17,758 bases of DNA from Bacteroidales bacterium UBA4345 (GTDB taxonomy: Bacteria > Bacteroidota > Bacteroidia > Bacteroidales > Paludibacteraceae). Each line of letters opens with the position of its first letter. Positions within the stretch are counted from its first letter, which is position 1. The DNA is taken from NCBI GenBank assembly GCA_002396385.1, contig DGTD01000003.1:1-17758 (forward strand), written 5' to 3'. Positions 7,409 to 15,848 of this stretch are shown here, one piece after another. A program made the translations under genes and the position numbers. A model generated the notes under the pieces. That model saw only the letters and a list, made by a program, of their open reading frames with translations. It ran no database searches and was not told the origin of the DNA.

Positions 7409-8578
7409 TTATTTGCGCTTTATCTTTACTATCAGGTAAACCAGCACACCTGCCACCAGACTGGCCATTATTGCCAGTGCACACGAACCTACAAGGTATT
7501 GCAGGGTGTCGTTCCATACGTTTTCCAATGTTATCTCGTGTAGCTCGGGGGTCGCTTTCCCGCTACCGGTCAGCAGTCCGCCTATTGCATAGCTTCCCCA
7601 TAAAATGAATGGAATGCAGGGCGGAATACTGATATTGCTGAATATCAGTGCTATCACTTTGTTCAATTTCAAGATGTGCGCTATGGCCAATGCCAGCAGC
7701 ATCTGAAACCCCCAGAGTGGAAGTATGCCGAGCAGAACACCTAAACTGGCGGCGGCGGCTATCCTTTCCGCACTTTCGGGATTGTGAATCAGGTTCTCGT
7801 CAATCTTTTTTTTTATGTTGCCCCAGGTTATCTTCCTGAAAAAGTCACGTGGCTTTATCCATAAAAAGGCTACTATAACTAAAATGGTGTTCAGTACGCT
7901 GATGCGGCTGAAGTCTTGGAACGGACGGAAGTGGCTGACACGCTCTTCTGCTGGCGGATAGTAAACGTGTACGGGTTGGGCCACCAGTTCAATGCCCGAC
8001 CATACCGAACGAACCAGTACCTCTAGCTCGAACTCGTATTTTGTCCCGAAAAAATGCTTCTTTTTCAACCGGTCGATGGGGTAGATGCGGTAGCCGCACT
8101 GGGTGTCTGGAAAATCCATCCCGGTCTCTACCTTGAACCAGAAGTTGCTGAACTGGTTGGCGAAACTGTTCTTCCCGGGCATCCCTTCCTGTGTCTTTAC
8201 GTTGCGTGTGCCGCATATAATGCTGTCGGGGTGTTGTTCGGCTTGTGCTACAAGTGCGGGCAGGTCTTCCCATTTGTGCTGGCCGTCGGCGTCAATGGTT
8301 AGCGCATAGTGCAAACCCGCCTCCACCATTGCTTTGAAGCCAGTCTTCAAGGCGTAGCCCTTTCCCCTGTTTTGTGTGTAGCCCAGCAGGTGCAGGCCTT
8401 CTATCTCTTCAAGTTGCTGGTTGGTGTTGTCGGTCGATCCGTCGTTCACTACCCATACGTCTTCACAATAGGTCAAAGCCTCACGCACAACAGTGGCTAT
8501 GGTGCCATTGTTGTTGTAGGTGGGTATCAGTATACCGCATTTTAGGGCTTTTAGCCGTTGGCCTATTTCTGTGTTCAT
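7409..8578 (-). CDS. GT2-family glycosyltransferase with C-terminal DUF2062 membrane domain
   Basis: 389 residues. The N-terminal half (about 11-235) is a GT-A glycosyltransferase of family 2. It begins CGILIPTYNNNGTI and has the nucleotide-sugar site VVNDGSTDN (45-51) and a metal-binding DADGQH (D96, D98), close to dolichyl-phosphate mannose synthase-like enzymes. The C-terminal part (about 248-389) is DUF2062, with several hydrophobic helices (276-301, 308-337, 362-385) and the conserved stretch LGILPLWGFQ. It probably transfers a sugar to a lipid carrier or lipid product at the inner membrane. It is the last gene of the LolA-lipoprotein-GT operon, 3 bp after the lipoprotein stop. GT2-DUF2062 proteins recur in aryl polyene/flexirubin clusters, but the biosynthetic genes of such clusters are absent here, so the acceptor is unknown. 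Confidence 0.9.
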   Translation of the reverse strand: MNTEIGQRLKALKCGILIPTYNNNGTIATVVREALTYCEDVWVVNDGSTDNTNQQLEEIEGLHLLGYTQNRGKGYALKTGFKAMVEAGLHYALTIDADGQHKWEDLPALVAQAEQHPDSIICGTRNVKTQEGMPGKNSFANQFSNFWFKVETGMDFPDTQCGYRIYPIDRLKKKHFFGTKYEFELEVLVRSVWSGIELVAQPVHVYYPPAEERVSHFRPFQDFSRISVLNTILVIVAFLWIKPRDFFRKITWGNIKKKIDENLIHNPESAERIAAAASLGVLLGILPLWGFQMLLALAIAHILKLNKVIALIFSNISIPPCIPFILWGSYAIGGLLTGSGKATPELHEITLENVWNDTLQYLVGSCALAIMASLVAGVLVYLIVKIKRK

Positions 8579-8581
8579 GGG

Positions 8582-9277
8582 TTAGTTGTTTGTCTCGCTT
8601 TCGTATTTCTCTATTAATATCGATAGTCCCAGGTTCGGATGGTTTATACTGACGGTTTGCGGACTCGGGTTGCCTTGGGCATAGTCGAAACGGATGTTGG
8701 CGGCAGACAATTTGCCGCTGTTCTCTATCTCTACCACATGCTGTTCTATCTCGTCTGTCTTTATGTGGCATTTCCCCATTTTGCCCTTTAAACTGTAACC
8801 TTTGCTTAGCACGAGCGGTTCTGTGGCTATTGCCGACGGACTTTTGTGCCGCAGGCTCCAGACCTTTGCCTCGTAGCTCGCTTGGTCGAAGCGTTTGAAG
8901 AAGGTCGTCATCAGGTCTTTTTCTAACAGGCGGAGCAGTTTCTTGTGTTTCAACTGTTCCATACAGTCGTATATGAACATCCCTTTTTCGGTAAGGTAGA
9001 AGTCGAGTACGGTGCTGCCAAAAACCGATGTACAGACTCCCCTTATGTTGCCATTCTCTTCTGGCTCTACTAGCAGAATGCAGTTTATAACGTTGTCTTT
9101 ATAGTTTAACTGCATCGAGTAGGTTTCCGTCTCGCCCCTTGTGTAGTTGAATGGGTATAACTGGGACCTCTTTATCGTTTGACGGGCTTCTCTGTCCATC
9201 CCGCGGAAGAGCCGGGGGGTGCAGGCCGAAACGATAAAAAGGAGGACGAGTACGAGTGGCAGTACGAGCTTGTTCAT
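8582..9277 (-). CDS. Outer-membrane-type lipoprotein, LolB/DUF3261-like by context
   Basis: 231 residues. The signal sequence MNKLVLPLVLVLLFIVSAC ends in a lipobox (VSAC) with the acylated cysteine at position 19. The next residues (TPRL) show no Asp at +2. The mature part is mostly predicted beta strand, with YSMQLNYKDNVINCILLVEP and GVCTSVFGSTVLDFYLTEKG near its start and a C-terminal SINHPNLGLSILIEKYE. I recognise no catalytic motif. Its position directly behind a LolA-like gene (19 bp gap) and directly before a GT2-DUF2062 gene (3 bp gap) suggests that it receives cargo from the carrier in a LolB-like manner. DUF3261-type lipoproteins occupy this place in aryl polyene clusters. The lipoprotein nature is seen directly; the function is inferred from context. 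Confidence 0.75.
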   Translation of the reverse strand: MNKLVLPLVLVLLFIVSACTPRLFRGMDREARQTIKRSQLYPFNYTRGETETYSMQLNYKDNVINCILLVEPEENGNIRGVCTSVFGSTVLDFYLTEKGMFIYDCMEQLKHKKLLRLLEKDLMTTFFKRFDQASYEAKVWSLRHKSPSAIATEPLVLSKGYSLKGKMGKCHIKTDEIEQHVVEIENSGKLSAANIRFDYAQGNPSPQTVSINHPNLGLSILIEKYESETNN

Positions 9278-9296
9278 GGCTGCGTTATTGGTTTTC

Positions 9297-9944
9297 TTAT
9301 TCTATTACGAACAGACTGTCTGGCAGGTTGGCGTTCTTCTGGGTTTTGCTGAAGATGTATTCGGTATAGTCTTCTCCGCTCTTCCCGGCTTTCGCGTTCT
9401 CGGTCAGACGAAGGCGTACCAGCATCTTGTCGTTTTTCTGCATTTCCATTTCTATCTCCTTGAAGAGCTTTTTGTTTGCGTTGGGCGTAATCTTCACCAG
9501 ATAGTTCTGACCCTTGTCGTAGTAGCTGAATTTGTAGTCTTTCTTCAGGGCTTTCAAGTTGCCGGTCATACACGAACCGATCATTTTCTGCATTTCGCTT
9601 GTGCTGGCTCCTGCCCCGTTTGTGTCGTATACTTTTGTTCTGCCACCGCTTACCATCTTTACTTTCTGGCCGTTCATCACCATTTGGTATTTGATGGGGG
9701 TGGTGTAGTTCAATACCACCTTGTTCTCTTTTTTGTACATCATGTCTCCTGTCGAAACCAAATCTTTGCTCATACCGTTCACATGCTTCACCTGTTTGAA
9801 GTTGCTGGTTATGGCATTGATTTTTGCAGCCTGTTCTTCGATGGCTTTTTCCAATTGGGCGGCCTCGTTGCCTGGTAGCGGTTGTTGTGCCCATATGCTG
9901 GCGCCAAGGCCTAAGACGAACAGAAGTGTGACGATTTTTTTCAT
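9297..9944 (-). CDS. LolA-like periplasmic lipoprotein carrier
   Basis: 215 residues with a cleavable signal peptide (1-19, ending SIWA before QQ). The mature protein has the LolA-type beginning: an N-terminal helix followed by INAITSNFKQVKHVNGM, then SKDLVSTGDMMYKKENKVVLNY. In LolA this segment leads into the half-barrel that holds acyl chains. The rest is strand-rich and ends close to YIFSKTQKNANLPDSLF. LolA normally carries lipoproteins across the periplasm to LolB. As the first gene of an operon with a lipoprotein and a membrane glycosyltransferase, this copy is more likely a specialised carrier for a lipid or glycolipid than the housekeeping LolA, so I give no symbol. The family is fairly secure; the cargo is inference. 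Confidence 0.82.
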   Translation of the reverse strand: MKKIVTLLFVLGLGASIWAQQPLPGNEAAQLEKAIEEQAAKINAITSNFKQVKHVNGMSKDLVSTGDMMYKKENKVVLNYTTPIKYQMVMNGQKVKMVSGGRTKVYDTNGAGASTSEMQKMIGSCMTGNLKALKKDYKFSYYDKGQNYLVKITPNANKKLFKEIEMEMQKNDKMLVRLRLTENAKAGKSGEDYTEYIFSKTQKNANLPDSLFVIE

Positions 9945-9975
9945 GTGTGATTCTATTTCTTATACAGTTAATTTG

Positions 9976-9983
9976 CAAAAATA
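9976..9983 (-). promoter_or_regulatory. -7 element for the LolA operon
   Basis: TATTTTTG on the minus strand matches TAnnTTTG and lies 31 bp upstream of the LolA-like ATG, a usual distance. No TTTG is found at -33, so confidence is limited. Confidence 0.45.
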
Positions 9984-10050
9984 AGGGATTTCTGCCATTT
10001 GTCCTCTCCCTTTAAGGACCTTCTTACCGATGTTCTGCAAATTCTGTGCC

Positions 10051-10986
10051 TTACAGGGTGCAGTTCTCGCCAAACACGTCTCTGAAACTTTCGTAGTTGC
10101 CTTTCTTGTTCTCGGTCTCGTCGCGTTTCAGTATGGCGAATACGATTTCGGAAAAACGGTTGCGGAACTCGTCTTCCTGCAACACGCCTTTAAACAGTTC
10201 GGCCATGTGGTGGGGCGGATTCTCAAAGGCTCCGCAACCGAAGGCCGAAAGCACTAGGTGGTGGTGCCCGTTCATATAGGCTATGCGGAGGATGGTCCGT
10301 ATCTTGTTGATGGTTGGTAACACCAGTTCTGGACTGATGCGGTCGTCAACCACCTCGGGTTGGTTGATGGCTGCAACTGCTACCATGGCTACTTTGTAGG
10401 GCTGGCTCAGCAACGCGTAACCGTTCTTCTCGTCGCTTCTGAACACGGTTACCCCGTCGGCGTAGATGCCGCCAAAGTCGCGGTCAAGCGGGTAGTGGTG
10501 TCTCGCGTCTGGCTCCAAACCATATTTTTCTGCCAAGTTGGGTTTGAAAATGTATAGAAAACGGTAGTAGTCGCTGCGGCGGAACAGGTTCTCTTCTTGC
10601 GCTCCGGCTCCGTTCAGCACACCTCCGCCTGGTTGTTGGCGGTTGGCCATGTTCAGCACACAGGGCTCCTTCCCCTCACCTACCAGTTTGTGGGCGGCAT
10701 TCAACGAGTCGTCGACAGTTACGCGCACGATGGTACTGTCGAAGCGGGGAGCACTGCTGGGTATGTGTATTTCCTTGTCGTAAAACACGGTTTCCTTGAC
10801 AGGGGTTTCTGTCAAGTCCAGTTTAACCTCTTTGCGGTTGGCCAGGTAACTCCCTTTCTGAACAAATTCGAGGGTCGATTCCCATACCGACACGCGTAGG
10901 CGGTGTCTCATATCTTCGTCGTGGCTGGCTATGGCTCGGTGCATGGTGTCAATCCAGTCTTCGTCGTTCCAGTCTGCTTGTCTCAT
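10051..10986 (-). CDS. TIGR02452-family macro-domain protein, bacterial-type poly(ADP-ribose) glycohydrolase
   Basis: 311 residues, cytoplasmic, no signal peptide. The bacterial PARG signature is intact: PGGGVLNGAGAQEENLFRRS at 119-138, with the diphosphate-binding GGG (120-122) and the QEE containing the catalytic glutamate (130-132). It is followed by YPLDRDFGGIYADGVTVF and by the macro-fold segment LVLSAFGCGAFENPP. Family members hydrolyse ADP-ribose polymers or ADP-ribosyl modifications. The N-terminal part (1-100) corresponds to the microbial PARG N-terminal domain. No ADP-ribosyltransferase or other NAD-linked gene is nearby, so its substrate here is unknown. It is transcribed away from dnaE and toward the LolA operon, with 106 bp to the LolA start, and is probably a separate unit. 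Confidence 0.9.
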   Translation of the reverse strand: MRQADWNDEDWIDTMHRAIASHDEDMRHRLRVSVWESTLEFVQKGSYLANRKEVKLDLTETPVKETVFYDKEIHIPSSAPRFDSTIVRVTVDDSLNAAHKLVGEGKEPCVLNMANRQQPGGGVLNGAGAQEENLFRRSDYYRFLYIFKPNLAEKYGLEPDARHHYPLDRDFGGIYADGVTVFRSDEKNGYALLSQPYKVAMVAVAAINQPEVVDDRISPELVLPTINKIRTILRIAYMNGHHHLVLSAFGCGAFENPPHHMAELFKGVLQEDEFRNRFSEIVFAILKRDETENKKGNYESFRDVFGENCTL

Positions 10987-11085
10987 AGGCTTTTGTGCTT
11001 TTTGTGCAATTTAACGTTTTAAATATAAAAACTTTTTTGTGAATATCTTCTTTCTGTCTGCTTTTTTTAGAGGCAAATAATTATG

Positions 11086-11093
11086 TACCTTTG
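11086..11093 (+). promoter_or_regulatory. -7 element for dnaE
   Basis: TACCTTTG matches TAnnTTTG and lies 28 bp upstream of the dnaE ATG. A T-rich run stands at the -33 position but no TTTG, so the upstream half is weak. Confidence 0.5.
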
Positions 11094-11121
11094 TTTCTGT
11101 GTTATAGTATCGCTGTGATTT

Positions 11122-14100
11122 ATGACTGAATTTACCCACCTGCATGTCCACTCGCATTATTCCATCCTCGACGGTATGTCGAAGGTGCCCGACTTGGTTG
11201 ACAAGTGCCTGAAAAACGGCATGTATGCCATGGCCCTTACCGACCATGGTAACATGTTTGGCATTAAAGAGTTTACCGATTATGCCAATAAGGTGAATGG
11301 TAAAAAGAAGGACCGCATAAAGGAATTGGAGGGCGTTTTGGCTAACGATGCGGCTTCTGCCGAAGAAAAGCAGGAAGCCCAGGCTAAACTCGATGTTGAA
11401 AAATCGATTCCTTTCTTCACTCCTATTATCGGTACGGAGGCCTATTGCGCACGCCGCTCCCACAAACTGCACGATTCTGCACTCAAGGCTGTAAATTTCG
11501 AAGGAAAGGAATACACGGTCGACAAGAACGGTTGGCACTTGATTGTGCTGGCCAAAAACAAGGTGGGGTACCAAAATCTGTGCAAACTGGCCACTATCGC
11601 TTATGTCGACGGTTTCTATGGTAAACCACGTATCGACCACGAACTACTGGAACAGTACCACGAAGGCCTCATCGTCTGTTCTGCCTGTATTGCCGGTGAA
11701 GTGCCGCAAAAACTGCTGTCGAAAGACTACGAGGGGGCCCTCGAAACGGTTAAGTGGTTCCAGTCGGTGTTTGGCGATGACTTTTATTTGGAAATACAGC
11801 GACACAAAACCGACAAGGTGAACGCCGATACACATGTCTACGAGGTGGAAGAAAGCTACATTCCCGATATGATAAGGCTTTCGAAGGAGACGGGAGCCAA
11901 AATTGTCTGCACCAACGACGTTCACTTTGTTGAGGAAGAGCACGGTGAGGCGCACGACCGTTTGGTCTGCCTGTCGACCGGTGCCGATTTCAACGACCCT
12001 AAACGTCTGCACTATACGAAACAAGAGTGGTTGAAAACTCCTGACGAAATGGCGGCTATCTTTGCCGATATTCCCGAGGCGCTGGCCAATACGATGGAAG
12101 TGGCGGCCAAAGTCGAAACCTATTCCATCGAGTCGGGGCCTATCATGCCGAAATTCGATATCCCTGAAGATTTCGGTACCGAGGAACTGTATCGTAAAAA
12201 ATACACCCAAGAACAACTTTACGACGAGTTTACCGAAGACGAGAATGGTAATGTGGTGCTCAGCCGCGAAGATGGCGAGAAGAAAATCAAACGCTTGGGT
12301 GGCTACGAAAAACTGTACCGTATCAAACTGGAGGGCGACTATCTCGCCAAACTGGCGTGGGAGGGCGCTCACTGGCGCTATGGTGAGGTGCTGTCTGACG
12401 ATGTGAAGGAACGCATCAACTTCGAACTTTACATCATGAAAACCATGGGCTTCCCCGGCTACTTCCTTATTGTGCGCGACTATATCCGTGCGGCTCGTGA
12501 AGAGTTGGGCGTCTCGGTGGGACCCGGGCGTGGCTCGGCGGCTGGTTCGGCGGTCGCTTACTGCCTGCGCATTACCGACATCGACCCTATTAAATACGAC
12601 TTGCTGTTCGAGCGTTTCCTGAACCCCGACCGTATTTCCCTCCCTGATATAGATACCGATTTTGAGGATTGCGGCCGCGGCAAAGTGCTGGATTATGTCA
12701 GCCGCAAATACGGCGAGACACATGTCGCACATATCGTCACCTACGGCAAGCTGGCTACCAAATCCGCCCTTGCCGACATGGGGCGCGTGCAGCAAGTACC
12801 CTTACCCAAGGTGAACGAACTGAAAGCGCTAATCCCCGACCGCGAGTTCCCGGATTCGGTCATGAGCAAACTGCCCAAAGGAGCCAAGAAGCCCAAGGTG
12901 AACCTCCGTTCGTGCTATGAGTTAGTGGACGAGTTGGAGCATGAGTATAAATACGGAGACCCCAATATCCGCTCTACGCTCGAGTATGCGGCACGGCTGG
13001 AAGGAACGATCCGCCAGGTAGGTGTCCACGCTTGCGGTGTTATTATCGGAGCGGACGACCTGACCAATTTCGCCCCGCTTAGTTCGGTAGAGGATAAAGC
13101 CAGCAAACGGCGCGTACTGGTCACTGAATACGACGGCCATGTGGTGGAGTCGGTCGGACTGATCAAGATGGACTTCCTCGGGCTCATCACCCTGACTATC
13201 ATCAAAGAATGTCTGCGGAACATCAAGAAAGCCCACGGCATAGACATCGATATCGATCATATTCCTATTGACGATGCGGAGACCTACAAACTGTTCCAGG
13301 AAGGGCGCACGGTAGCAGTCTTCCAGTTTGAGTCAGGAGGCATGCAGAAATACCTCCGCGAACTGAAACCTACCGTTATCGGGGACCTCATCGCCATGAA
13401 CGCCCTCTATCGTCCGGGTCCGATGGATTATATCCCCCAGTTCATCCGTCGCAAGCAGGGTCTGGAGCCGGTCACCTACGATCTGCCCGTCATGGAGAAG
13501 TACCTCAAGGACACCTACGGCGTTACCGTCTATCAGGAGCAAGTCATGTTGCTCTCACGTCTGCTTGCCAACTTCACGCGCGGCGAGAGCGACATACTGC
13601 GTAAGGCTATGGGTAAGAAACAGATGGCTACACTGCAAAAACTCAAAGGTAAGTTTTTGGACGGCGGCAAAGCCAACGGACACGATGAGAAAATACTCGA
13701 GAAAATATGGACCGACTGGGAGGCTTTCGCTTCGTATGCTTTCAATAAGTCCCACGCCGCCTGCTACTCTTGGGTGGCATACCAGACGGCTTACCTCAAA
13801 GCCCACTTCCCCGCCGAGTTTATGGCTGCCAACCTCACCGTGTCCAAAGACGACATAAAAGAGGTAACGAAATTTATGGACGAGTGCAAGAACCTCAAAA
13901 TCAAAGTGCTGGAGCCGGATGTCAATGAGTCGGAACTGAACTTTACCGTCAATAAGAACGGCGATATACGTTTTGGTCTCGGTGGTATAAAAGGTGTGGG
14001 TGAAGCCGCCGTGGAGGCCATCATCATCGAGCGGGAGAAAAACGGCAAATATAAAGATATATTCGATTTTATAGAGCGTGTCAACCTCCAAGCTTGCAAC

Positions 14101-15171
14101 CGCAAGACTATCGAAAGTCTTGCTTTCGCCGGTGCTTTCGACTGCTTTACGGACATCTACCGCGAGCAGTTGGTAGGTATAAACGACAAAGGTGAGAATA
14201 TGCTTGATGTCATTATGCGCTATGGCAATACCTATCAGCAGGACAAGTCTATGCAGACTAATTCGCTCTTCGGCGACATGGGCGACTTTGCCGTGGATAT
14301 ACAGCGACCCAAGATGCCCCTCGCACCTCGTATGTCGCCTATCGAAAGGCTCAACATAGAGAAAAACCTCATAGGCATCTTCCTCAGTGCACACCCGCTT
14401 GACGAATTTGAGTTTGAGGCAAACTATATGTGCAATATCTCCGCCGCTGAACTGCAGCAGTTTGACAGTTGGCGCAGTCCCGCCGCAAGAAAATCCTCAG
14501 ATCAGACAAAAATGGACAATAACGTCAAAACGGAGCCCGATAACGAAAATGACGAATTGGACACACAAGCCGAACCGGAGGAGGAAAAGCACGACATCGA
14601 CCCCAACCAATGGCTCGCAGCCAAAGAGAATATGCCCCTGCGTTTCGCCGGTATTGTAACGCAGGCGGAAGAGGCTGTGTCGCAGAAAGGTAATCCCTAC
14701 GGCAGATACGTAATAGAAGACTATACGGGCAGTTATCGCCTTACGCTGTTCGGCGATGCCTACAAGCAGTGCGCACCTATGCTCAAGCCTAATCTCTATG
14801 TCTATATCACCGCCACCATTCAGCAGCGCGGCACAGGTACGCGCTGGTTCAAAGCCAAACCGACGGCAGAGGCGGAGTATGAACTCAAAGTAACGCAGGT
14901 CGAACTGCTAAAAGATGTGCAAGACAAACATTTTGAGAGACTTAGTCTGTATCTCCCCGCCGAGCATATTGTACCTGTACTTGTGGATGAATTAGATGAG
15001 GCAGTATCTAAAAGTGTAGGAAAAACGCAACTGCAGGTAACGGTAATAGACAGCGATTCACGCATTTCCGTTACCTTCACCTCTCAAAGAGGCATACGTA
15101 TGACCACGCAACTGTATTCCTTCCTCAAATCGCAGATTGCAGAGGGCGTGCTAAAAATGGAGGTGTCTTAA
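11122..15171 (+). CDS. dnaE: DNA polymerase III alpha subunit
   Basis: 1349 residues; the replicative polymerase. The N-terminal PHP domain starts HLHVHSHYSILDG (H6, H8) and includes ALTDHGNMFG, so its metal site looks intact. Palm: PGRGSAAGS (468-476) and PDIDTDFED with catalytic D509 and D511; the third carboxylate is D684 in IKMDFLGL. Fingers: FQFESGGMQKYLRELKP and ALYRPGPMDY. A clamp-binding motif, QTNSLF, is at 1045-1050. The OB fold begins near 1174 (RFAGIVTQAEEAV). An acidic low-complexity linker (about 1115-1165) and insertions in the N-terminal part make it longer than the E. coli enzyme (1160 residues), as is usual in Bacteroidetes. Codon use changes near 12.7 kb. It is divergent from the macro-domain gene, and the start codon fits the -7 element 28 bp upstream. 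Confidence 0.98.
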   Translation: MTEFTHLHVHSHYSILDGMSKVPDLVDKCLKNGMYAMALTDHGNMFGIKEFTDYANKVNGKKKDRIKELEGVLANDAASAEEKQEAQAKLDVEKSIPFFTPIIGTEAYCARRSHKLHDSALKAVNFEGKEYTVDKNGWHLIVLAKNKVGYQNLCKLATIAYVDGFYGKPRIDHELLEQYHEGLIVCSACIAGEVPQKLLSKDYEGALETVKWFQSVFGDDFYLEIQRHKTDKVNADTHVYEVEESYIPDMIRLSKETGAKIVCTNDVHFVEEEHGEAHDRLVCLSTGADFNDPKRLHYTKQEWLKTPDEMAAIFADIPEALANTMEVAAKVETYSIESGPIMPKFDIPEDFGTEELYRKKYTQEQLYDEFTEDENGNVVLSREDGEKKIKRLGGYEKLYRIKLEGDYLAKLAWEGAHWRYGEVLSDDVKERINFELYIMKTMGFPGYFLIVRDYIRAAREELGVSVGPGRGSAAGSAVAYCLRITDIDPIKYDLLFERFLNPDRISLPDIDTDFEDCGRGKVLDYVSRKYGETHVAHIVTYGKLATKSALADMGRVQQVPLPKVNELKALIPDREFPDSVMSKLPKGAKKPKVNLRSCYELVDELEHEYKYGDPNIRSTLEYAARLEGTIRQVGVHACGVIIGADDLTNFAPLSSVEDKASKRRVLVTEYDGHVVESVGLIKMDFLGLITLTIIKECLRNIKKAHGIDIDIDHIPIDDAETYKLFQEGRTVAVFQFESGGMQKYLRELKPTVIGDLIAMNALYRPGPMDYIPQFIRRKQGLEPVTYDLPVMEKYLKDTYGVTVYQEQVMLLSRLLANFTRGESDILRKAMGKKQMATLQKLKGKFLDGGKANGHDEKILEKIWTDWEAFASYAFNKSHAACYSWVAYQTAYLKAHFPAEFMAANLTVSKDDIKEVTKFMDECKNLKIKVLEPDVNESELNFTVNKNGDIRFGLGGIKGVGEAAVEAIIIEREKNGKYKDIFDFIERVNLQACNRKTIESLAFAGAFDCFTDIYREQLVGINDKGENMLDVIMRYGNTYQQDKSMQTNSLFGDMGDFAVDIQRPKMPLAPRMSPIERLNIEKNLIGIFLSAHPLDEFEFEANYMCNISAAELQQFDSWRSPAARKSSDQTKMDNNVKTEPDNENDELDTQAEPEEEKHDIDPNQWLAAKENMPLRFAGIVTQAEEAVSQKGNPYGRYVIEDYTGSYRLTLFGDAYKQCAPMLKPNLYVYITATIQQRGTGTRWFKAKPTAEAEYELKVTQVELLKDVQDKHFERLSLYLPAEHIVPVLVDELDEAVSKSVGKTQLQVTVIDSDSRISVTFTSQRGIRMTTQLYSFLKSQIAEGVLKMEVS

Positions 15172-15226
15172 GTTGGGGCTGATTATTGTATAAAATTTCT
15201 GAAAAATGTATTATCGTTAAGATTTC

Positions 15227-15258
15227 TTTGGCGATTTATAGTTAAACCACTACTTTTG
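15227..15258 (+). promoter_or_regulatory. Promoter of the outer-membrane protein gene (TTTG, 20 nt, TACTTTTG)
   Basis: TTTG at 15227-15230 and TACTTTTG at 15251-15258 are separated by 20 nt, a full Bacteroidetes consensus. The leader to the ATG at 15347 would be about 80 nt and is AT-rich. Confidence 0.75.
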
Positions 15259-15346
15259 CAGGCTTTTTTGCCCGCGATTTTATAGCCAACTATAGCAAGT
15301 GAGCGAAAACAGCGTAATTAACAATACCTTAAATATAAATATAATA

Positions 15347-15841
15347 ATGAAAAAGAAAATTTTGTTTGCCGCTTTGTTGCTTGTGAGTACGGCGGCAGTA
15401 GTATCAGCCCAACCGCGTTCAGTAGGTCTTAACCTCGGTCCCTGGACCTCCCTTTCATATCAACACGGTTTCGGTGAAGCCAACATGCTTGACGTAGCAG
15501 CCAACATCATCCTGCCTTTTAACGGCAATTTCGGTGTCGGCGGACACGTAACCTACGATTGGATTGACCCATTCAACGCCGCCGTGCCTTGGCAGGAAAG
15601 AGGCGAATGGCACTGGTATATGGGTGTCGGCGGTAGCGGCGGTTTCGTCTTTGGTAACACCGGCGGTTTTTACGCAGGCGTTGCCGGTCATATCGGTATT
15701 GAATACGACTTTTGGTTCCCGCTCCAACTCTCTCTTGACTGGCGTCCCTCTCTCGGCGTTGCCGACCGTGGCGGAAAAGTAGGCTTCAACGATGGCGGTC
15801 TGTGGGGTCCCCTCTCGCTTGGCGTTAGATATAAGTTCTGA
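15347..15841 (+). CDS. Small outer-membrane beta-barrel protein (hypothetical)
   Basis: 164 residues from the ATG at 15347. A frame extension back to 15299 adds 16 residues that do not look like a signal peptide, so I reject it. The signal peptide (1-21) ends AAVVSA before QPRSVG. The mature 143 residues alternate polar and hydrophobic in short strands, are rich in Gly and aromatic residues (GHIGIEYDFWFP, LSLDWRPSLGV) and end in the strand LSLGVRYKF. The C-terminal Phe is typical of proteins inserted by the BAM complex. The length suits an eight-stranded barrel. The ligand or function is not recognisable. It has its own promoter and ends 7 bp from the convergent folC stop. Confidence 0.85.
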   Translation: MKKKILFAALLLVSTAAVVSAQPRSVGLNLGPWTSLSYQHGFGEANMLDVAANIILPFNGNFGVGGHVTYDWIDPFNAAVPWQERGEWHWYMGVGGSGGFVFGNTGGFYAGVAGHIGIEYDFWFPLQLSLDWRPSLGVADRGGKVGFNDGGLWGPLSLGVRYKF

Positions 15842-15848
15842 TTAGAAG

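Noticed and set aside
10000..10020. GTCCT/AGGAC dyad downstream of the macro-domain gene
   Set aside because: The stem is only 5 bp with no T-run on the minus strand, so it is too weak to call a terminator.
11644..12795. A 383-codon open frame on the minus strand inside dnaE
   Set aside because: It lies antisense to the conserved PHP and palm-coding region of dnaE, has no recognisable domain and reflects the codon bias of the sense strand.
13555..14394. A 279-codon antisense open frame in the second half of dnaE
   Set aside because: Same reason: full overlap with conserved dnaE sequence, no family resemblance, no promoter.
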